A stretch of DNA of 64,000 bases from Planctomycetota bacterium. Lineage in GTDB: Bacteria > Planctomycetota > Phycisphaerae > UBA1845. Of this stretch, positions 15,705-25,013 are shown one piece after another (the stretch's first letter is position 1; each line of letters begins with the position of its first letter). The notes under the pieces were generated by a model. The model was not told the DNA's origin and ran no database searches. It saw only the letters and a program-made list of their open reading frames with translations. The stretch covers positions 36,136 to 100,135 of the forward strand of contig JAJRWX010000010.1 in assembly GCA_024276605.1 (NCBI GenBank). The letters are read 5' to 3'. The position numbers and the translations under genes are program-made.

Positions 15705-18700
15705 TTAGCGTACACTCACACGTTGTTGGATTGACTTAGCAGTAATCGATTCAGCATCTCTGACGCCATCCCTGACGGGGGCTGACCGTGCCTTAAAACC
15801 TTCAACTAACAACAGGAACGGATCGCCAATCGGCGTGACAAACAGTTGTGCGTCGGTGAGAATAGGCTTGCGTGGTAGGGGGCCAAGCCCGTCAATATCA
15901 ATGTTGCCGACCACGTTGAACACCTGGTCCATAGCTAGATTGATTAACGCAATCGCACTGAAGATATCGATGACCGTGTCTTTGGTTAGCGCTTTCGTTC
16001 CGTTGAAGAAGTTAGCCGGTGCGAACGCCGTCAATAGATTGATAGCCGTGTTCGGACGACCAAACTTGAAGGCATTCAAACGAGGCAAATAGTTACGTGT
16101 GACCAGTGCTTCACCATCTAACGTAGCCGGCGTGAGTGATTCAAAATCAACGGCATCATACGCAACTTCACCACCGCTTGCCAACCGGTAATAGAGACGA
16201 ATGTCGGTCGAACGCCAATCGCCCGGATCAAACAACGTTGGCCTGAATGGCGAAGTCGATTCACCTTCATCTTGAATGCCATTGTCATTGGCATCATCAA
16301 AGAATGGGTCTCGACTCGCATCGAAACGCAGGTTTGGCGCATCCGTACCAAATACGTTTGAGAATTCCCGCTTGCCGAGTACCAGACCGTTGATCGCATT
16401 CACGTCGATGAGGATTGGCTCAAAGTCGACGAATACAGGGTCTAACGCTTCAGCCGGTGGAATCGTACCGTCGTTGGGTGGAGGTGGTTGCGTGCCATCA
16501 CCTGGAGGCGGCAGCGTGCCGTCCGGTGGTGGAGGCAGCATGCCATCATCCGGTGGCGGAGGCAACGTACCCGTTGAATCGAACTCGTTGAATACATCGT
16601 TGATGAACTGATCCGTATCATTAAACGCATCAAATTCATCAAAGTCGATTTCATTAAAGAAGTCTTCAAACCCTACCGGAAGCTCCGCCTGCACGTCAAA
16701 GAAGTCGATCGGATCTCCCGTGCCGGCATCGCGTCCGGTATCCTCGTTGAACAGACCGAAGATGCCCGTCTCTTCCGAATCCTGGAGGAAGGTGAGAAGA
16801 TAACGTCCGCCTGGGTTAAAAGTGGCTACGCCCGTGGCCGGATCATAATCCACCCGTACCGGCTCTGCACCAAACCCCACATTCGTCGCTAACACAAAAA
16901 GGTATTCGGTTGATCCACCAAACTCATCACCACCACCGAAAGAGAAATCATTTCTGATGATCGGTACGTCCATACCAGGATAAAATACGCCGGTTTCAGA
17001 AACCATTGCTGAGAACGGCAGGCCATTGACCGGTTGAAAAATCGATTCATTATAGATGCTGGCCCTGGCCGGTCCGCGTGAACCGTGCAAGAATCTACCT
17101 GTTTCACGGACCAGGAATTCAACGGTGCCGTCGTCTTCAGTAGATCGTGAGAATGCCAGGTAATATTTTCCGTCGCCCGTTGGGTTGTATACCACGTTAT
17201 TCACGATACCCTCACGAGACACTTCCACATCAACCGTTACGGCAGACACGACATCACCTCGGAATGCGTCGCCGTCAGCTAAGACAAAGAAGGAGCTGGG
17301 GCCGGAGTTGTTAAAGGGCAAATGTGCTCGGGCCTCACGGATATTGCGTGTGACGGCATGGATGCCTTCCAATCGTGCGGCTAAAATACCTTCAAACATG
17401 CGTTCGAAAGTGGGTGGGATCGTGCCTCTTAGTAAATCCTTCATAAGAAGGCGAACCTGTTGTTCGTTATTTTCGAAATCATCTACGGAGGATTTGCCGA
17501 AACCGGCGTCAAAAATGCGGGCAAACAGTTTTTCCATGTTGATGGCTTTACCTTTGCCGTCCGCCGTTTCAAACACGGTCAACGGTGGCCCGAAGAAGTT
17601 TGGGTCTTCTAGGAAGTAGGTTAGCCTGGCGCCAAGCCCGCCGTCGATATCGGTGAGCAGCGCATGCAAATTGGCCAGACTGATTCTCCGCCCCTCGGAT
17701 TGCAATCGGGCCATCTGAAGGAGAATATGGTCACTTAACAGAGGCATGGGGGGTAGACCGTCTTTACCTTCTTCTTCATTAAGACCAAAGTTGCGGTCCG
17801 GTTCTGCTATACTGTTGATATAAATAATGCCGTCCGCTTCAGCCAGTCCAAATCCGCCAAGATCGTTAACCGTGCCGTCGGGGAAAGCGGAAAGAAATTC
17901 ATTCAACATTTCATCAGAGAAACCATTTAAGAGTTCCGGAGAAAAATCTTCTGGAATGACACCGCCGAACTGGTCTAGAAGCTCGGGTGGTAGGTCTTCA
18001 ATAAACTGATCAAATTCGTCAAATTCTTCAACCAATTCAAAACCGCCGAACAACTCGGACTCCGTGGTCGTTGTTATACCGTCAAGCTGACCTAAAGTAG
18101 ATAAATCAACGCCGCCTGGGAAGTCAATGATGGGGAAGCCGGCCCGCAGGAATACTTCAGCTACGGATAGTGCTAGTTCTTCGGCATTTCCGGCTTTGGA
18201 AGCCTCTAGGTTACCTTCTACGATTTGCAGACCTGCTTGGGCACCGATTGGAATCTGTTCCTGAAAAATACGAGCCAGGACTTCTGTCGCGACGTCGGAT
18301 ATTTCATCCAATGTCAAAGCGTGATCAACACCGGAATCTTCAAACAAATTTTCGTAAGCTTCGCTCACACGGGCGACGACTACAGCCGGACTTATGGGCA
18401 AGTTATCTACATTGATGTCAAGCTCATCAATGATCTGACGCAATCGGGCAAGTACGACGGTCGTCAATGGGTCCGATTGAACATCAATTAACGTACCACT
18501 TGTACCATTTTCGTCAGCTGGAATCTGTACACAGCTTTCGATGTCACAATCACCGTCCTGATCGATGTCACCACAAACCGTAAAATCAATACCCACAGGC
18601 AAGTCTTCAGCGGTAAATGAACCGTCTGCGTTTACCGTTACTTCACCGATAGGGTTACCCTGTGGGTCTAACAAATCGTTGCCCGCCATGTCTCTAAATC

Positions 18701-18965
18701 GAACAGTGGTTTTGCCGGTGTCAAAATCAGGAGGAACCGCCTGTCCGGGGGCATCGTCTTCAAGTGACGCTCGTGTGCTTTGCGTGTCGACCAGTTTGCC
18801 GGAAATAGTGCCGTCGAAACTAAGCGGTGCGTTATTGTCGCCGCCGGTGGTTGTACCGCCGCCGGTACTGTTGCAACCCACGCCGGCCACAGTCAGCGCA
18901 AAGAGGGCGCCTGGGATGGACAGGCAAGTCAGCCATGACTGCCATTTTGTCTTGGTGAAGTTCAC
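15705..18965 (-). CDS. Large secreted lipoprotein of unknown function
   Basis: I do not recognise a family. From the GTG at 18965 (GGAG seven to nine bases upstream) the product is about 1,086 residues. It begins with a lipoprotein signal peptide ending ALTVAGVGC (lipobox), followed by a glycine/threonine-rich linker. A carboxypeptidase-regulatory-like beta domain follows (GTISGKLVDTQ ... ADGSFTAEDLPVG), with DIDQDGDCDIESC, which resembles a calcium-binding dockerin-like loop. Then come helical regions, an acidic segment rich in F-D/E (EFDEFDQFIEDL), and a proline-rich tract of four near-repeats (GTLPPPPDDGMLPPPPD...). Further beta-rich sequence completes it. Likely anchored in the outer envelope. 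The longer ATG start at 19019 lacks a ribosome site. Confidence 0.8.
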   Translation of the reverse strand: MNFTKTKWQSWLTCLSIPGALFALTVAGVGCNSTGGGTTTGGDNNAPLSFDGTISGKLVDTQSTRASLEDDAPGQAVPPDFDTGKTTVRFRDMAGNDLLDPQGNPIGEVTVNADGSFTAEDLPVGIDFTVCGDIDQDGDCDIESCVQIPADENGTSGTLIDVQSDPLTTVVLARLRQIIDELDINVDNLPISPAVVVARVSEAYENLFEDSGVDHALTLDEISDVATEVLARIFQEQIPIGAQAGLQIVEGNLEASKAGNAEELALSVAEVFLRAGFPIIDFPGGVDLSTLGQLDGITTTTESELFGGFELVEEFDEFDQFIEDLPPELLDQFGGVIPEDFSPELLNGFSDEMLNEFLSAFPDGTVNDLGGFGLAEADGIIYINSIAEPDRNFGLNEEEGKDGLPPMPLLSDHILLQMARLQSEGRRISLANLHALLTDIDGGLGARLTYFLEDPNFFGPPLTVFETADGKGKAINMEKLFARIFDAGFGKSSVDDFENNEQQVRLLMKDLLRGTIPPTFERMFEGILAARLEGIHAVTRNIREARAHLPFNNSGPSSFFVLADGDAFRGDVVSAVTVDVEVSREGIVNNVVYNPTGDGKYYLAFSRSTEDDGTVEFLVRETGRFLHGSRGPARASIYNESIFQPVNGLPFSAMVSETGVFYPGMDVPIIRNDFSFGGGDEFGGSTEYLFVLATNVGFGAEPVRVDYDPATGVATFNPGGRYLLTFLQDSEETGIFGLFNEDTGRDAGTGDPIDFFDVQAELPVGFEDFFNEIDFDEFDAFNDTDQFINDVFNEFDSTGTLPPPPDDGMLPPPPDGTLPPPGDGTQPPPPNDGTIPPAEALDPVFVDFEPILIDVNAINGLVLGKREFSNVFGTDAPNLRFDASRDPFFDDANDNGIQDEGESTSPFRPTLFDPGDWRSTDIRLYYRLASGGEVAYDAVDFESLTPATLDGEALVTRNYLPRLNAFKFGRPNTAINLLTAFAPANFFNGTKALTKDTVIDIFSAIALINLAMDQVFNVVGNIDIDGLGPLPRKPILTDAQLFVTPIGDPFLLLVEGFKARSAPVRDGVRDAESITAKSIQQRVSVR

Positions 18966-19259
18966 GATCTGTTTCTCCGTTTCTAAGAAAAAGTTAGATG
19001 ACCGACAGTGGAGGCGCAAGTCACGCGCCTTGTCCCTTAGTGTCGGCTGACAACTAAAAAGACACTTGTTGGCCGGACTATCGAATGATTATTAGCGAGA
19101 CTTTGGTTATAGGAGCATAAGAATTGCTGTGATTATTCTGCCGGTATAGTTAGGGTGCGATCAGGATAGTCATAGTCCGATAATCTGCGTTACGATGATC
19201 GGGGGTGAGTCACGATGCAACCGGCTGGCGTGGGATGGGGTTGGTGAGGTTAACAGACC

Positions 19260-20114
19260 CTACGGGATTGGTGCTGATGCCTGGGAGATAAAATCCAACA
19301 GCGCAGCAAAGTATGCTTGGTTGTGGCTCTCGAATTCCAGTGAGTGTCGCGCCTTTTCGTAAATCGTTATGCGACATTGAGGCCAATCTAGCTTGTTGAA
19401 AAATGACTCGGTCTTGTCATTATCGATGATGCGTTCGTCACCGGCTAGGAATAAGTGACACGGGACTGGTGGTGCTTGTGGGAGTTTGGCGCAGGTTTTG
19501 TCCATCCGCCGTGACGCTAAATAAAACCCAGCTGAGCAATGTCGTAGCGTTAAATCATCCGTAGCTATGTATTGTTGCCACGTGGGGTCTATAGTGAATA
19601 GCGCTGGGTCATCCAGGGGAATGCGAAACGTTTGTTCTCTTTCATAGATCATGGCCATCGCAATTCGGCTCATCTCTACTTTGCTGACGCCCACCAAGGG
19701 GAACAAACCGGGTGTAACCAGACTGAGGCTGGCGACGTTCTCCGGGTCATCTACATAGGCCGCCGTGGCGAGTTTACCTCCCCAACTAACACCGATTACA
19801 TGGTAGGCTTGCGCGCCGGAGAGGTTGAGTAAATCGTTGCGTGCTACATGGGCGTCCTCGATGAGTTGATCGGCTGACGCGGCGTGTCCGCGCTGCGTGG
19901 GATTTCGTCCCGAGCCTCGCCGATCGACTTGGAGAACCGCATAACCTGCCTGAGCGAGTATCTTGGCTGAGGATTCGTACCATCCGCAGTGGGATTGAAT
20001 GCCGTGATGATATAGGATGGCCCCACGCTGTGACCGGCCTTGAGCAGGCCAATAACGGGCATAGGCTTCATAACTATCCTCGAGGGTGACTGTGATTTCC
20101 TCGTATAAGCTCAT
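19260..20114 (-). CDS. Alpha/beta hydrolase (monoglyceride-lipase-like serine hydrolase)
   Basis: The 284-residue product has the hydrolase fold markers: oxyanion region LYHHGIQSHCGWYES, VLQVDRRGSGRN (the DxxGxGxS-like turn), and the nucleophile elbow VIGVSWGGKLA (GVSWGG). A later acid LAGDERIIDN and the catalytic histidine in KARHSLEFES complete the triad. There is no signal peptide. The substrate is not determinable; 2-lysophospholipids or monoacylglycerols are typical for the family. It stands alone on the minus strand and is divergent from the uracil-DNA glycosylase gene. Confidence 0.88.
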   Translation of the reverse strand: MSLYEEITVTLEDSYEAYARYWPAQGRSQRGAILYHHGIQSHCGWYESSAKILAQAGYAVLQVDRRGSGRNPTQRGHAASADQLIEDAHVARNDLLNLSGAQAYHVIGVSWGGKLATAAYVDDPENVASLSLVTPGLFPLVGVSKVEMSRIAMAMIYEREQTFRIPLDDPALFTIDPTWQQYIATDDLTLRHCSAGFYLASRRMDKTCAKLPQAPPVPCHLFLAGDERIIDNDKTESFFNKLDWPQCRITIYEKARHSLEFESHNQAYFAALLDFISQASAPIP

Positions 20115-20224
20115 GGCTTAACATTGTACCTTGAATTAACTGACGAATCACGTCATAGTCTTTTGGGGGGCGTGTGACGTATTTATGTTGCTCGTGGTAC
20201 CCTGGAAGGAGATTGTGACTCTGC

Positions 20225-20240
20225 GCGGGCTGAAGCCCGC
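20225..20240. repeat. Short palindrome GCGGGCT-GA-AGCCCGC in the divergent intergenic region
   Basis: A perfect 7-bp stem with a 2-base loop at the beginning of a GC-rich stretch between the hydrolase and udg genes. This resembles a common small intergenic palindrome; it is not a terminator (no T tract). Confidence 0.5.
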
Positions 20241-20292
20241 GGCTCAAATGCTAAGTTAGGAACGCGCCTTAGGTAAAAGACGGATTATAGAC

Positions 20293-21084
20293 TTGGACCT
20301 GACCATACTGAAGCAACGACTGATTCAACAATTGCGATCGGATCAATTGCTGGGGTTGCGCTCAATACCCCTGGTATGGCCAACGTCTAAGACAAGTACG
20401 AAAAAGCAGACTTCCGGTCGCTCAGCCAATACCCAATCACGAGTAGCTTCCTCTGCGGCGCCCGTAGATGATTCGTCCCAAGTCGAGCAGTTGCGCATAC
20501 TTAATGAGACGCAGGTGAAAAACTGTAAGAAATGTTCCTTGTGTGAAGGACGTACGCAAACGGTGTTCGGACAAGGCAGTGCTCTACCCAGGGTAGTATT
20601 TGTTGGCGAAGCACCGGGGTACGAAGAGGATAAACAGGGGCTAGCTTTTGTGGGCCGTGCGGGTCAGTTGTTGACACGTATTATCTCAGCGATGGGAATG
20701 AAGCGCGAAGAAGTTTACATTTGCAATGTATTGAAGTGTCGGCCTCCACAAAATCGTGATCCCTCTGCAGAGGAAATTCTGGCGTGTAGTCCCTACCTTC
20801 GTGCACAACTGGAGATATTACAACCCGAAGTGCTTGTGGCCCTTGGGGCGCCGGCGGCTAAGACGTTGCTGAATACCGCAGATGGCATTGGAAGACTCCG
20901 AGGTCGATTTCACGATTATTATCTTTCCGGTGTTACCGGTGAAGGCCCTTCTATCGCGCTGATGCCTACTTATCATCCAGCGTATTTGCTCCGTAATCCG
21001 AGTGAAAAAGTGAAGGCGTGGGATGATATGCAATTGGTGATGTCGAGATTAGGGCTTACCGACCCGCGAAAGTTATCTTCTTAA
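20293..21084 (+). CDS. Uracil-DNA glycosylase, family 4 (Fe-S)
   Basis: It removes uracil from DNA as the first step of base excision repair. The 263-residue product has a variable basic N-terminus (1-70), then the Fe-S ligand motif CKKCSLCEGRTQTVFGQG, the uracil-binding VFVGEAPGYEEDKQGLAFVGRAGQLL (GEAPG), NVLKCRPPQNRDPSAEE with further cysteines, VALGAPAAKTLL, and the C-terminal catalytic-loop MPTYHPAYLLRNP. These are the marks of family 4, as in Thermotoga UDG. The start is TTG at 20293. It lies 16 nt upstream of lpxA on the same strand, which is probably co-transcription without functional meaning. Confidence 0.93.
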   Translation: MDLTILKQRLIQQLRSDQLLGLRSIPLVWPTSKTSTKKQTSGRSANTQSRVASSAAPVDDSSQVEQLRILNETQVKNCKKCSLCEGRTQTVFGQGSALPRVVFVGEAPGYEEDKQGLAFVGRAGQLLTRIISAMGMKREEVYICNVLKCRPPQNRDPSAEEILACSPYLRAQLEILQPEVLVALGAPAAKTLLNTADGIGRLRGRFHDYYLSGVTGEGPSIALMPTYHPAYLLRNPSEKVKAWDDMQLVMSRLGLTDPRKLSS

Positions 21085-21100
21085 CAAAGAAAGGCACCTG

Positions 21101-21883
21101 TTGGCCATTCACCCGACAGCCATTATCAGCCCGCGTGCCGAAGTTGACTCGAGCGCGAGTATAGGCCCTTACTGTGTCATTGATGGGGATGTGCGCATTG
21201 GGGCTAAGTGTAAGTTGTTTCAGCAGGTATACGTCACCGGATGGACGGAGATTGGGGCAGGTTGCGTTCTGCATCCCGGTGTGATCGTAGGTCATGAGCC
21301 ACAGGACACGAAGTATAAAGGTGAACGTAGTTATTGTCGTATTGGAAAAGACAATATCATACGTGAATACGTGACTATTCATCGAGGTAGTGGTGAAGAT
21401 ACCGAAACCGTGATTGGTGATCGGTGTTTTCTGTTGGGCGGGAGTCATGTGGCGCACAACTGTGTTGTTGGTAGTGATGTTACGCTAATCAACCTGACGA
21501 TGTTAGCCGGTCATGTTGAGTTACAAGATCGAGTGACCATTGGTGGTAGCGCGGGGATTCATCAGTTTGTGCGGATCGGCGAGTTGGCGATGGTTCGGGG
21601 TAATAGTAGTGTTGTGATGGACGTTCCTCCGTTCGCTCTAACCAATAAGGATGGTCGCATTGTCGGTGTGAACCGTGTGGGGTTGAAGCGCTCGGGTTTT
21701 GGGCAGGTTGAGTTGGATGAAATACGTGAGTCCTACCGTACGCTGTATCGATCAGGATTAGGATTCAGCGAAGCGATACGGATTGTGTCAGCGCGGGTTA
21801 AGACGGATGCCGGTCAGCGACTCGCTGCCTTCCTACAGGCCGATAGTAAACGCGGTTTTGCCGGTCCATCTCGTGGAAAGTAA
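21101..21883 (+). CDS. lpxA: Acyl-ACP--UDP-N-acetylglucosamine O-acyltransferase
   Basis: LpxA catalyses the first step of lipid A synthesis, showing an outer membrane with lipopolysaccharide. The 260-residue sequence is a left-handed beta helix of hexapeptide repeats (IHPTAIISPRAEVDSSASIGPYCVIDG...). Specific signatures are the HEPQDTKYKGERSYCRIG segment, IRE.VTIHRG, GSHVAHNCVVGSDVTLINL (catalytic His region), and GGSAGIHQFVRIG, followed by the helical C-terminus SYRTLYRSGLGFSEAI. The start is TTG at 21101 with AAAGG upstream. No other lpx gene is in the window. Confidence 0.95.
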   Translation: MAIHPTAIISPRAEVDSSASIGPYCVIDGDVRIGAKCKLFQQVYVTGWTEIGAGCVLHPGVIVGHEPQDTKYKGERSYCRIGKDNIIREYVTIHRGSGEDTETVIGDRCFLLGGSHVAHNCVVGSDVTLINLTMLAGHVELQDRVTIGGSAGIHQFVRIGELAMVRGNSSVVMDVPPFALTNKDGRIVGVNRVGLKRSGFGQVELDEIRESYRTLYRSGLGFSEAIRIVSARVKTDAGQRLAAFLQADSKRGFAGPSRGK

Positions 21884-22064
21884 TCCCGGATAGCTTTTCA
21901 ATGGGCGTAGCATGTGTTCAGGTGATATGTGTGGGTCTATTGTTGACATGTTCGTTGGGGTATATACATTGGCTCGTCCGTGGCTGCGGGGATGATGCGT
22001 ATTTTCCCTCGATTTGACTACAGCTGATGTAGTGTGCGAGGGGTATCTTGGCTAAGCGGTGAAG

Positions 22065-22138
22065 GGGCTCATAGCTCAGTTGGCTAGAGCGCGTCGCTGA
22101 TAACGACGAGGTCCCAGGTTCGAGTCCTGGTGGGCCCA
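22065..22138 (+). tRNA. tRNA-Ile (GAT anticodon)
   Basis: The acceptor stem GGGCTCA pairs with TGGGCCC (one G-U). The D arm, the anticodon loop with GAT (in CTGATAA), variable loop AGGTC and T arm with TTCGAGT are all in place. The discriminator is A; CCA is not encoded. Confidence 0.93.
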
Positions 22139-22210
22139 TTTGAGGATAGTGTTTTTTTCAATTATGACAGGTATGTTTCGACTTTCGCGGGCCGTGTGAG
22201 ATAAACTCTA

Positions 22211-22282
22211 ATGCAAATCATCGGTGTTTTAGCGGTGGCTGTGGTTGTGATTTTCTTTGTGCTCAAGCGTGGTGGTGGTTGA
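22211..22282 (+). CDS. Possible 23-residue single-span membrane peptide
   Basis: A short frame MQIIGVLAVAVVVIFFVLKRGGG: about 16 hydrophobic residues followed by a positively charged KR end, the pattern of a small transmembrane peptide. It is 70 bases downstream of tRNA-Ile on the same strand. The ribosome site is weak (GAGAT at -12). It could be a chance frame; nothing else supports it. Confidence 0.3.
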   Translation: MQIIGVLAVAVVVIFFVLKRGGG

Positions 22283-22445
22283 GGGCCAAAAAGCAACAGC
22301 TAGGCGGTGCCTGGTTATAACTGTTATTCTTGCTCTCTGTCATTCTCGCGTACGCGTTCGTCATTCCTAATCCGAGCCCGGTGTTTTTGGGGCTCCACCC
22401 ATGCTGTGAATGTTCTGTGTGATTCCGGTGCGTGTATAGCGTTCT

Positions 22446-22537
22446 GAAGACACGGGTCGCTTGCGCTCGCCGCTCGGATTGTCGTGTCCAGCGCACTTAC
22501 AGGATGGAACTGGGTTCCCGCTTTCGCAGGAACGACA
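22446..22537. repeat. Two dispersed repeats in the 22.1-22.6 kb gene-poor region
   Basis: Bases 22446-22480 contain a 34-bp sequence repeated without change at 32111-32144 and, reversed, at 37401-37434 (core GGTCGCTTGCGCTCGCCGC). Bases 22507-22537 hold the GGGTTCCCGC/AGGAACGAC palindrome also seen near 12021. The rest of 22283-22589 contains nothing I can call. Confidence 0.75.
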
Positions 22538-22589
22538 GAGGGATGCGCACGTCGGAGAACAGCATGGTTTACAACTTGTTCAGGGTCGA

Positions 22590-23651
22590 TTAGCTATTGC
22601 GTTCATATAGGAATGCACAATCTTCCAGACGGTTTCGACCACCTTCATATACGGCGAACTTTCCACCGGACCAGATTGAGGCTGCACCGAAGCGACCATC
22701 TTTCGATAAAGCATACATCTTCACATCAAAATTAGGCCTTCCATCTTTACGGCGAAGTCGCGCGATTTTCGTGGTTTGGTCGATCCGTTTGATGGCGTGT
22801 AGGCAAGCCTGCTGTGGTGATATGCCATGTCGCATGGCTTCTACCACGGTATGTGAGCCGCATATTTTGATGACTGCTTCGCCGCGCCCCGTTGCGCCAG
22901 CTGCGCCAACTTCATTGTCAACGAATAGCCCGGCGCCGATGATAGGTGAGTCACCAATGCGTCCGGGGATTTTATAGCTCAGGCCGCTGGTTGTGGTAAC
23001 GCCGCTCATCTGGCCGTTAGGTGCCAAGATCGAACAGGTGATCGTGCCGTAGGTGAATGGAATGTTAGTGGTGGCGTCGGACCGTGCGTCGCCGAATCCG
23101 GATTGCGAGGCTGGTACCCAGTCGTCCGTGTCGGATAGATTTTCTTTCCAACGCAGCCAAGCTTGCCGCGCTTTGTCGGTCAAGAGATTCGTTTCTTTTA
23201 GCCCGTGTGCTCTTGCGAAGCGTAGCGCGCCCTCTCCGACTAGCATGACATGGTCCGTGCGTTGCATGACCAATTGAGCCACGCGCGAAGGTGTTTTGAT
23301 ATTGCGCAAGGCAGCGACCGCGCCGGCTTCGCAGGTAGGCCCGTGCATAACGCATGAATCCAATTCAACGATGCCGTCTTCGTTGGGTATGCCGCCGTAT
23401 CCGACGCTCATATCTTCAGGGTCTTCTTCGACGATATTAACGCCGGCGATGACCGCGTCGAGCGTATCTGCGCCTTGCTTTACTAGATCAACAGCTTTGG
23501 CGGTAGCCCGCAGCCCGTTAGCACTGGAGATGGCGATTGGCCCATCAATGGTCCCTTCTTCGTCGATCCCGAAGGATGTTGGTGTTAATGTGCCCAGGGC
23601 AGCAGATACTGCCGCTGAAGATATGAAATCGCGACGGTTCAAGGTGGCCAT
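22590..23651 (-). CDS. Exported N4-(beta-N-acetylglucosaminyl)-L-asparaginase / isoaspartyl peptidase (Ntn hydrolase)
   Basis: Glycosylasparaginases cleave the GlcNAc-Asn bond after autoproteolysis. From the ATG at 23651 (AAGGAG at -12 to -7) the product is about 353 aa. It starts with a Tat signal (LNRRDFISSAAVSAALGTLTP), so it acts outside the cytoplasm. Family marks: DTLDAVIAGVNIVEEDPEDMSVGYGGIPN, the cleavage/nucleophile region PFTYGTITCSILAP (Thr after YG), and GLSYKIPGRIGDSPIIGAGLFVDNEVGAAGATGRGE, the substrate-binding glycine-rich block. A twin ATG at 23678 gives a longer start lacking a good site and would precede the Tat motif by nine residues. It is probably co-transcribed after the dehydrogenase gene upstream (34-nt gap). 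Confidence 0.9.
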   Translation of the reverse strand: MATLNRRDFISSAAVSAALGTLTPTSFGIDEEGTIDGPIAISSANGLRATAKAVDLVKQGADTLDAVIAGVNIVEEDPEDMSVGYGGIPNEDGIVELDSCVMHGPTCEAGAVAALRNIKTPSRVAQLVMQRTDHVMLVGEGALRFARAHGLKETNLLTDKARQAWLRWKENLSDTDDWVPASQSGFGDARSDATTNIPFTYGTITCSILAPNGQMSGVTTTSGLSYKIPGRIGDSPIIGAGLFVDNEVGAAGATGRGEAVIKICGSHTVVEAMRHGISPQQACLHAIKRIDQTTKIARLRRKDGRPNFDVKMYALSKDGRFGAASIWSGGKFAVYEGGRNRLEDCAFLYERNS

Positions 23652-23685
23652 GATTAACTCCTTACTCGATGGTGCCATTTAGAGA

Positions 23686-24903
23686 TCACTGTGCTTGGGC
23701 AAAAAGGTCTGCCGCTTCGTACCGGGCGTCGGTCACATGATCCTGCAAGCTTCGAAGCAGACCTCGCACATTACGATGGCCGATACGATCCGCCCAGGCT
23801 AATGGACCTTGTGGATAGTTCGTGCCTTTTTGCATGGCGATGTCGATGTCGTCGGCACTAGCCACGTCGGCAGAAAAAGCCAAACCGGCTTCGTTGATCA
23901 CCGCCCCAAGAATACGTGCGAAGATATATTGTTCGGTGGACCCTGCATCGCTCAAACCTGCTTTGTGGGTGAAAACCGTTATCGCATCGCGCAGCAGTGG
24001 TGATAAATCAAAGGACTTGCGTTCTGCATGTAAAGCAGGGAGCGGCGTATCGCCGTCATAACAATAGAATCCCCGACCGGTTTTTCGCCCCAAGTGAGCT
24101 TGATCGACAAGGTTTTTCTGAATGTCGTGTGGCGCGAAGCGTGGGTGGCGGTCCATTTGTTCATAGACCGACGTGCTCACAGCTAAGTTGACATCCAGGC
24201 CTACTAAGTCCATCAGTTCAAACGGTCCCATGCGAAATTGGCCATGTGTTCGCATAACCAGATCGATTTCCGACACACTCGCGACGCCTTCGCCGAGTAG
24301 GCGAAGCGCTTCGAGATAAAATCCCCTTGCGACCCGGTTCACGATAAAACCCGGCGTGTCTTTCGCTCGCACAGGTGTCTTTTGCCAGGTTTTGGCGATG
24401 TCGTATGCGTCGTCCACACTTTGGCTGTTACTAGTGGTGGCGGCGATAATTTCGACCAACGGCATGAGTGGTGCGGGATTAAAAAAGTGCATGCCCACCA
24501 CACGCTCTGGATGTTTTGCACCTTTGGCGATAGCTGCGATAGAAAGCGACGATGTGTTGCTTGCCAGGATGGTTGAAGATGATACAGCGGCTTCTAAATC
24601 GGCGAATACTTTGCGCTTCACATCTAGATTTTCGACGATGGCTTCGATAGCCAAGCGGGTATCCTTTAGGTTTGTGATAGTATCTTGTGCTGTAATGCGC
24701 TGGAAAGCTTGGAGTCCTATCTCTTTGGAGAGTTTCCCCTTCTCTACCAACCGTTGGAAGCGCTTTTGTAATCCTGTGATGGCAGATGAGAGAACACTCG
24801 CGTTGACATCAATCAACCGTACTTGCCAGCCGTGCATAGCTACGACCTGAGCTATTCCAGCTCCCATCGTGCCAGCGCCGATAACCGCTAGGGTGTTCTC
24901 CAT
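23686..24903 (-). CDS. 3-hydroxyacyl-CoA dehydrogenase (PaaH/Hbd type)
   Basis: It oxidises (S)-3-hydroxyacyl-CoA with NAD+ in fatty-acid or phenylacetate breakdown, or reduces acetoacetyl-CoA. The N-terminal Rossmann motif is AVIGAGTMGAGIAQVVAMHG with the acid at the end of strand 2 (RLIDVN). Then come ILASNTSSLSIAAIA, GMHFFNPAPLMPLVEII with the catalytic histidine, and DTPGFIVNRVARGFYLEAL. A first C-terminal 3HCDH domain (about 190-285) is followed by a second, shorter one (about 310-400), as in PaaH-type proteins. At 405 aa it is shorter than typical 500-aa PaaH. It pairs functionally with the ETF route elsewhere in the window, though the genes are not linked. Confidence 0.92.
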   Translation of the reverse strand: MENTLAVIGAGTMGAGIAQVVAMHGWQVRLIDVNASVLSSAITGLQKRFQRLVEKGKLSKEIGLQAFQRITAQDTITNLKDTRLAIEAIVENLDVKRKVFADLEAAVSSSTILASNTSSLSIAAIAKGAKHPERVVGMHFFNPAPLMPLVEIIAATTSNSQSVDDAYDIAKTWQKTPVRAKDTPGFIVNRVARGFYLEALRLLGEGVASVSEIDLVMRTHGQFRMGPFELMDLVGLDVNLAVSTSVYEQMDRHPRFAPHDIQKNLVDQAHLGRKTGRGFYCYDGDTPLPALHAERKSFDLSPLLRDAITVFTHKAGLSDAGSTEQYIFARILGAVINEAGLAFSADVASADDIDIAMQKGTNYPQGPLAWADRIGHRNVRGLLRSLQDHVTDARYEAADLFAQAQ

Positions 24904-25013
24904 CGTTATTCGCCGAAATAATCACTATGAAAGCCCGACATCCGAAGCGGGCACACGAGGTGTAGCGTAACAACAAAAGGTCTGAGCGTATAGATATGGT
25001 TCAGGAGAGATTT

